Shown here piece by piece: positions 5,507-9,328 of a DNA stretch of 9,328 bases. The translations under genes were made by a program, and so were the position numbers. The notes under the pieces are model-generated. The model had not been told where the DNA came from and made no database searches. It saw only the letters and a program-made list of their open reading frames with translations. Source of the DNA: Bacillota bacterium. GTDB taxonomy: Bacteria > Bacillota > Clostridia > Oscillospirales > Acutalibacteraceae. Positions within the stretch are counted from its first letter, which is position 1. Every line of letters starts with the position of its first letter. The stretch spans positions 1 through 9,328 of the forward strand of contig JAUZPX010000076.1 in assembly GCA_030705695.1 (NCBI GenBank), given 5' to 3'.

Positions 5507-5935
5507 ATGAAAAAATGCATATCATGCGGAGCAGATCTAGATGATACCATGAAGTTTTGCCCGAGATGCGGTACATTATTAAATCCATACGAACAATCTA
5601 CACCCGTTAACTTCCCACCTCAGCCACCAATATTCCCACCTCAACCTCCTTTAATACCGCAACAACCAAGGAATAATTCTTTGGCAATTGCCGGCTTTGT
5701 TGTCTCGCTTGCCTCACTGGCTTTTTGTGGATTTCCTGCTATAATCGGATTAATTCTTTCTATAATAGCTCTTAATCAAATCAAGAATACAGGTGAAAGC
5801 GGAAAAGGCTTTGCTGTTGCAGGAATAGTAATCGGAGCTGCCGAGATCTTTCTTATCCTTCTCCTTATATTTGTTGCTATTTGCACTTCTTGTACATCAG
5901 GCGCACATTATTATTATAATAATTCATTTACTTAA
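5507..5935 (+). CDS. Zinc-ribbon and DUF4190 domain membrane protein
   Basis: 142 aa. The N-terminus is a zinc ribbon with C4-x2-C7 and C18-x2-C21 (CISCG and FCPRCG). A proline-rich linker (34-54) holds two near-identical heptads, NFPPQPP and IFPPQPP. The DUF4190 domain follows: two membrane segments (about 58-90 and 102-127) joined by a short polar loop with GESGKG (96-101), and a short tail with two Cys and a Tyr/Asn run. The zinc ribbon is expected in the cytosol. Such proteins are common in Clostridia; their function is unknown, possibly protein-protein contact at the membrane. The ATG is preceded by GGAGGG at a slightly long spacing of 10 nt. It is monocistronic: divergent from the EpsG gene and followed by a terminator before apbE. 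The family call is secure; the role is not known. Confidence 0.88.
   Translation: MKKCISCGADLDDTMKFCPRCGTLLNPYEQSTPVNFPPQPPIFPPQPPLIPQQPRNNSLAIAGFVVSLASLAFCGFPAIIGLILSIIALNQIKNTGESGKGFAVAGIVIGAAEIFLILLLIFVAICTSCTSGAHYYYNNSFT
5612..5653 (+). repeat. Two tandem 21-bp repeats coding the proline-rich linker
   Basis: Units 5612-5632 and 5633-5653 both begin TTCCCACCTCA and encode a seven-residue F-P-P-Q-P-P unit. They differ at a few third and end positions. Such in-frame repeats can change copy number and so linker length. Confidence 0.7.
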
Positions 5936-5964
5936 TGCTTGAATAAATCCGTCATTAAAGCCTT

Positions 5965-6000
5965 CCCTCACAGCTTTTTAGTTGTGAGGGATATTATTTT
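5965..6000 (+). terminator. Probable rho-independent terminator of the DUF4190 gene
   Basis: A 10-bp stem (5965-5974 with 5981-5990, one G-U pair) with core CCCTCACA and a 6-nt loop lies 30 bp past the stop codon, followed by an interrupted T-run up to 6000. Confidence 0.65.
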
Positions 6001-6071
6001 ATCACAGCGGTTTCACTGAAAATACAAATTATAATCAAATAAACATCAAAATAATTAATTATTATAAAAAC

Positions 6072-7016
6072 ATGAAAAATATAAATAGAAATTTAATACG
6101 TAAATCCTTTTGCGCATTGGGAACTTACAATACGATTCAAACCTTCTATCCAATTAAAGAGCAGATTTTAGATGAAGCAATAAACACTGTTTTGAGAATC
6201 CACAATCGTATGTCGGCATTCAATAGCGAAAGTGAAATCGGAAAAATAAACAAATTTGCCGGAATCAAAAGCATTAATGTAAGTAAAAATACTTTTCGTG
6301 TTTTGCGCTCAGCAAAAAAATTTAGCAAAATAACGGATGGTGCCTTTGATGTGACAATCTGTCCATTGACTGAACTTTGGAAAATCGGCAGAGGAGAAAA
6401 CACCGTTCCTACGTCATCAGAAATAGAAAAAGCGCTTTCACTTTCCGATTATAGGGGTTTAATTTTAAATGAAGAGAATCAATCGGCTTTTCTTAAAAAA
6501 GCAGGTCAAAAAATCGACCTTGGCGGCATCGCAAAAGGATATGCTGCAGATGAGGTAAAGAGAATTCTTATTCAAGGCGGAGTTAAAAATGCGCTGATTA
6601 ATCTTGGCGGAAACATTATTGCTCTCGGAGAAAATTTTGACCATAAATTTTGGACTGTCGGAATACAAAATCCCCTTGCTCCAACAGGTGAATTTCTGGG
6701 AACGCTGTCTGTTTCTAATAAAACTATTGTGACTTCGGGAAGCAACGAGCGTTTTTTTATAAAAGACGGCATTCGATATCATCATATTATAGACCCTCGC
6801 ACAGGTGCCCCTGCTCAAAGCGGAATTTTAAGCGTGACGTTAGTTGGAAATAATTCAATGGAGGCCGATGCCTTATCAACTGCCGCTTTTGTGCTCGGAT
6901 TAGAAAAAGGAATTGAACTAATACAAAAATACGGCTATGAAGCAATTTTTGCTCTTGAAAATCAACAACTATATGTTACAAACGGACTAAGAGATCAATT
7001 TCAAGTATGTAGCTGA
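6072..7016 (+). CDS. apbE: FAD:protein FMN transferase (ApbE)
   Basis: 314 aa, about the usual length of the enzyme without a leader. ApbE uses FAD and Mg2+ to link FMN through a phosphoester to a Thr or Ser of target flavoproteins. Motifs seen: MSAFNSESEIGKIN (47-60), DGAFDVT (89-95), IDLGGIAKGYAAD (148-160), NLGGN (177-181), TSGSNERFF (221-229), HHIIDPRTG (237-245) and the metal-binding DALST (266-270). No residue needed for activity appears to be missing. No signal peptide or lipobox is visible at the N-terminus, so it is predicted cytosolic. The ATG at 6072 has no SD; no better in-frame start exists, so the start is less sure than the family. The polyferredoxin-FMN protein 33 bp downstream is its obvious substrate and the two form an operon. 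A TATAAT at 6030-6035 may be the -10 of the promoter, without a clear -35. Confidence 0.93.
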   Translation: MKNINRNLIRKSFCALGTYNTIQTFYPIKEQILDEAINTVLRIHNRMSAFNSESEIGKINKFAGIKSINVSKNTFRVLRSAKKFSKITDGAFDVTICPLTELWKIGRGENTVPTSSEIEKALSLSDYRGLILNEENQSAFLKKAGQKIDLGGIAKGYAADEVKRILIQGGVKNALINLGGNIIALGENFDHKFWTVGIQNPLAPTGEFLGTLSVSNKTIVTSGSNERFFIKDGIRYHHIIDPRTGAPAQSGILSVTLVGNNSMEADALSTAAFVLGLEKGIELIQKYGYEAIFALENQQLYVTNGLRDQFQVCS

Positions 7017-7049
7017 AATAGTTGATCAATTATATTACTTGGAGGACAT

Positions 7050-8327
7050 ATGATAACAAAGAAATTTAAACTTAAACCTGTTTCTGTTATTCGAATTATA
7101 ATGCAGATTCTGTTTTTTATTTTTTTGCCCTCGCTTTACATAAGCACCTTCAGCGGAATAAAAGAAATTTATCTTAGCATTTATAACGGAAACTTTAATT
7201 TTTTAAAGCTTTTTCCACAGCTTGTTGAAGTAATTGCTATTATTCCGATAACCATATTACTCGGGCGTTTTTTCTGCGGCTGGATGTGTGCTTTCGGAGC
7301 ATTGGGAGACTTTATGAGCTTTATTTCAAGGAAGCTTTTTAAGCGTAAATTCAAAATTAATAAAAATGCAGACAAAATTTTAAAATATTTAAAATATGTC
7401 TGGCTAATAATCTTAGTCGTTTTTGTTTGGAGTTTGGGAGCGAAAACATTTGCAAATGCTAACCCTTGGGACGCATTTGGAATGCTGCTGACACCCGGAA
7501 GTATGCCGGACTTTAAATATGTTATAACAAACTTAACAGTTGCATTTATAATACTCGTTGGAATATTGGCGGCTTCATTGTTTATTGACAGGTTTTTCTG
7601 CCGCTATCTCTGTCCTTTGGGAGCAATTTTTGCAATCGTTTCAAAGTTAAGGCTTACAAAAATTAAAAAGCCTTCCAACCATTGTGGCAAGTGCAAAATT
7701 TGTACAGAAAATTGTCCTATGGGTATTCCTCTAAATGAAAAAGACAGTTCAAAATCAGGAGAATGTATTTATTGCTTTAAATGCACATCGAAATGCCCAC
7801 GCCAAAATGTCAGTTTTGCGGTTGCGGAAAATTCTGTGCGTCCGCTTATAGCTGGAACAGTTGCCACTGCTGTAATTACAGGTGCATATTATGCAGGTGC
7901 TTTTACATCTAAAATGACAACTGATTCCATAATCCCGACAACACCGTCAACCTATGCAACAACTGTGAGCTCAGAAATAACATCAAGCTCCACCGTAAGC
8001 TCAGAATCTGCAACAGTTCCCGCAACCTCATCTTCTCCTGTTTCCTCTTCTGCTTCATCCTCAATTAAAGACGGAGTATATCAGGGCTCTGGTACAGGTT
8101 ACCGTGGCGGTACAACAACAGTTTCCGTTACAGTAAAAAACGGTAAAATAAGTGATATCAGTGTGATTTCAACTCAGGACGATCAGGAATTCTTTGACCG
8201 TGCATACTCTGTAATTTCACAAGAAATTATCAGCAGCCAATCTACTCAGGTCGATACTGTATCCGGTGCCACATACAGCAGCATGGGAATTATGGACGCT
8301 GTTGCAAATGCACTTGAAAAAGCATAA
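7050..8327 (+). CDS. Membrane polyferredoxin (NapH/NosR-like) fused to a C-terminal FMN-binding domain
   Basis: 425 aa. Membrane segments at about 14-33, 56-75, 115-131, 160-180 and 265-285. CX3C motifs C76/C80 (FCGWMC) and C184/C188 (FCRYLCPLG) follow segments two and four, as in NapH/NosR-type proteins. Two classical [4Fe-4S] motifs follow: C212/215/218/222 and C239/242/245/249, both ending Cys-Pro. After the last membrane segment comes a Ser/Thr-rich linker (about 287-339), then an FMN-binding domain (340-425) with DGVYQGSG and the flavinylation motif D402-x-x-SGAT-x-S, Thr408 being the expected attachment site. Positive loops (93-105, 199-207) place the clusters inside and the flavin domain outside. 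The chain should carry electrons from a cytosolic donor to an outside flavin; donor and acceptor are unknown. The start is ATG with GGAGG 4 nt upstream, in an operon with apbE. Confidence 0.93.
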   Translation: MITKKFKLKPVSVIRIIMQILFFIFLPSLYISTFSGIKEIYLSIYNGNFNFLKLFPQLVEVIAIIPITILLGRFFCGWMCAFGALGDFMSFISRKLFKRKFKINKNADKILKYLKYVWLIILVVFVWSLGAKTFANANPWDAFGMLLTPGSMPDFKYVITNLTVAFIILVGILAASLFIDRFFCRYLCPLGAIFAIVSKLRLTKIKKPSNHCGKCKICTENCPMGIPLNEKDSSKSGECIYCFKCTSKCPRQNVSFAVAENSVRPLIAGTVATAVITGAYYAGAFTSKMTTDSIIPTTPSTYATTVSSEITSSSTVSSESATVPATSSSPVSSSASSSIKDGVYQGSGTGYRGGTTTVSVTVKNGKISDISVISTQDDQEFFDRAYSVISQEIISSQSTQVDTVSGATYSSMGIMDAVANALEKA

Positions 8328-8363
8328 ACATAATTAATTCACTAAAAAATATCAAAAAATGTT

Positions 8364-8416
8364 AAGAGTAGGGCTTAATTTTATGATTTTTCATAAAGTT
8401 ATGCTCCACTCTTTTA
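8364..8416 (+). terminator. Possible terminator of the apbE-polyferredoxin operon
   Basis: A long imperfect hairpin: outer AAGAGT/ACTCTT (8364-8369 with 8408-8413) and a perfect inner TTTATGA/TCATAAA (8380-8386 with 8391-8397) around a TTTT loop, ending in a short T-run (8412-8415). It is A+T-rich, so weaker than the other terminators in the window. Confidence 0.45.
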
Positions 8417-8431
8417 TTAGAAAGAAATTTG

Positions 8432-8440
8432 TGGTAAAAT
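8432..8440 (+). promoter_or_regulatory. Likely extended -10 promoter element of dapF
   Basis: TGGTAAAAT: -10 hexamer TAAAAT (8435-8440, five of six) with the TGN extension. The -35 region (TTTTAT at 8412-8417) is poor and overlaps the tail of the upstream hairpin. The start would be near 8447, before the dapF SD. Confidence 0.5.
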
Positions 8441-8473
8441 GTAATTCGACTTATTTTTCTTTGGAGGAATCCC

Positions 8474-9313
8474 ATGAATCTTCATTTTTATAAAATGCAT
8501 GGCATCGGAAACGATTATGTATATGTTAACGGCTTTTCCGAAACGGTAGAAAATCCGTCATATGTGGCAAAAGTCGTTTCGGACAGGCACTTTGGCATCG
8601 GCTCTGACGGGCTTATTCTGATGTTGCCGTCAAAAATCGCAGACGTACGTATGCAGATGTTTAACGCTGACGGCTCTGAAGGTAAAATGTGCGGTAACGG
8701 TATTCGCTGTGTTGGCAAGCTGGCTTATTTGACTGGAGTTGCAAAAAAAGAAACAATTACGGTGGAAACACTGTCAGGTATAAAAACACTTAAACTGCAT
8801 ATTGAAAATGAAAATGTTAAAAACGTTACGGTAGATATGGGTGCACCCGAACTCTCACCATCAAAAATACCTGTAAAATCAGATAAGCAACAGATTATTA
8901 ACGAACCGCTTAACATCGACGGCAATACATACAACATAACCTGTGTATCAATGGGGAATCCCCATGCGGTTATATTTACAAACGGAATTGATGACTTGGA
9001 GCTCGAGAAAATCGGACCGAAGTTTGAGCATAACGATATATTCCCCGAAAGCGTGAATACAGAATTTGTTGAAATCATTGATGACCATACTCTTAAAATG
9101 CGTGTATGGGAACGAGGCAGCGGCGAAACATGGGCATGCGGAACAGGTGCTTGCGCAACTGTTGTGGCAGCATGCTTAAACGGTCACTGTAAGCAAGGAG
9201 ACGAAGTAACTGTTCATCTTCGCGGAGGAGATTTGTCTATAGTATGGAATACAGAAACCCTGTTCATGACAGGCGGCGCTGATCTGGTCTTTACAGGAGA
9301 TATAGAGATATAA
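8474..9313 (+). CDS. dapF: Diaminopimelate epimerase
   Basis: 279 aa, the normal length. DapF interconverts LL- and meso-diaminopimelate in the cytosol, giving the precursor of lysine and of peptidoglycan cross-links. The two catalytic cysteines are present: C73 in MCGNGIRC and C222 in ACGTGACA. Other family signatures are KMHGIGNDYV (7-16), GSDGL (43-47), FNADGSEG (63-70), MGNPHAV (160-166) and ERGSGET (213-219). The start is ATG with GGAGG 6 nt upstream. It is preceded by its own likely promoter and followed within 2 bp by an SD for another gene, so it heads an operon running off the right edge; in Clostridia the next gene is often another lysine-pathway enzyme such as LL-diaminopimelate aminotransferase, but nothing here proves it. 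Confidence 0.97.
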   Translation: MNLHFYKMHGIGNDYVYVNGFSETVENPSYVAKVVSDRHFGIGSDGLILMLPSKIADVRMQMFNADGSEGKMCGNGIRCVGKLAYLTGVAKKETITVETLSGIKTLKLHIENENVKNVTVDMGAPELSPSKIPVKSDKQQIINEPLNIDGNTYNITCVSMGNPHAVIFTNGIDDLELEKIGPKFEHNDIFPESVNTEFVEIIDDHTLKMRVWERGSGETWACGTGACATVVAACLNGHCKQGDEVTVHLRGGDLSIVWNTETLFMTGGADLVFTGDIEI

Positions 9314-9315
9314 TC

Positions 9316-9321
9316 AGGAGG
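9316..9321 (+). promoter_or_regulatory. Ribosome binding site of the gene downstream of dapF
   Basis: AGGAGG starts 3 nt after the dapF stop, with 7 nt left before the window ends, so a start codon is expected at or just beyond the right edge. This indicates a polycistronic dapF operon. Confidence 0.75.
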
Positions 9322-9328
9322 AAAAACA

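Noticed and set aside
6465..6818. Minus-strand open frame of 117 codons inside apbE
   Set aside because: It lies opposite the most conserved apbE motifs and has no family resemblance.
7022..7029. Palindrome TTGATCAA between apbE and the polyferredoxin gene
   Set aside because: Only 8 bp, does not extend, and there is no promoter next to it; chance is likely.
8725..9078. Minus-strand open frame of 117 codons inside dapF
   Set aside because: Shadow of dapF, with no SD or recognisable protein features.

Overview
The window is low-G+C DNA whose gene content fits an anaerobic, low-G+C Gram-positive of the class Clostridia (Oscillospiraceae/Ruminococcaceae-like). The signs are strong AGGAGG-type Shine-Dalgarno (SD) sequences, frequent TTG starts, families typical of Clostridia (DUF4474, DUF4190, DUF5808, EpsG), and dapF, which implies a diaminopimelate/lysine pathway. 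This placement is inferred from content; no 16S or other taxonomic marker is present. I see no mobile element, tRNA, rRNA or CRISPR array.

Layout: (1) 1-320 has no protein gene. It holds a consensus sigma-A-type promoter firing leftward off the window, with phased T-tracts behind it, and the first ~85 nt of a G+C-richer, hairpin-forming transcript of unknown identity. (2) 321-2199 is a rightward two-gene unit with a 23-bp overlap: a membrane-anchored DUF4474 protein and a calcineurin-like metallophosphoesterase, closed by a probably bidirectional terminator. (3) 2278-3862 is a leftward run of three genes, all starting with TTG: an EcsA-like ABC ATPase with degenerate nucleotide-binding motifs, a 66-aa DUF5808 protein and a TspO/MBR protein. 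No ABC permease is present. (4) 4074-5204 is a leftward EpsG/Wzy-like polysaccharide polymerase standing alone, with its own promoter and terminator. (5) 5507-5935 is a rightward zinc-ribbon/DUF4190 membrane protein. (6) 6072-8327 is a rightward flavin electron-transfer pair: ApbE (FAD:protein FMN transferase) and a membrane polyferredoxin fused to a C-terminal FMN-binding domain, the likely ApbE substrate. (7) 8474-9313 is dapF, followed by an SD for a gene starting at or just past the right edge.

The best-understood cooperation is in unit 6. ApbE should attach FMN to Thr408 of the fusion protein, which then has two cytosolic [4Fe-4S] clusters, membrane CX3C motifs and an outside flavin in one chain: a compact transmembrane electron conduit. 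The oddity is that ApbE shows no export signal although the flavin domain is predicted to be outside. Other points worth a second look are the degenerate ABC ATPase without a partner permease, the overlapping DUF4474-phosphoesterase pair, and the strong outward promoter with its structured transcript at the left edge.
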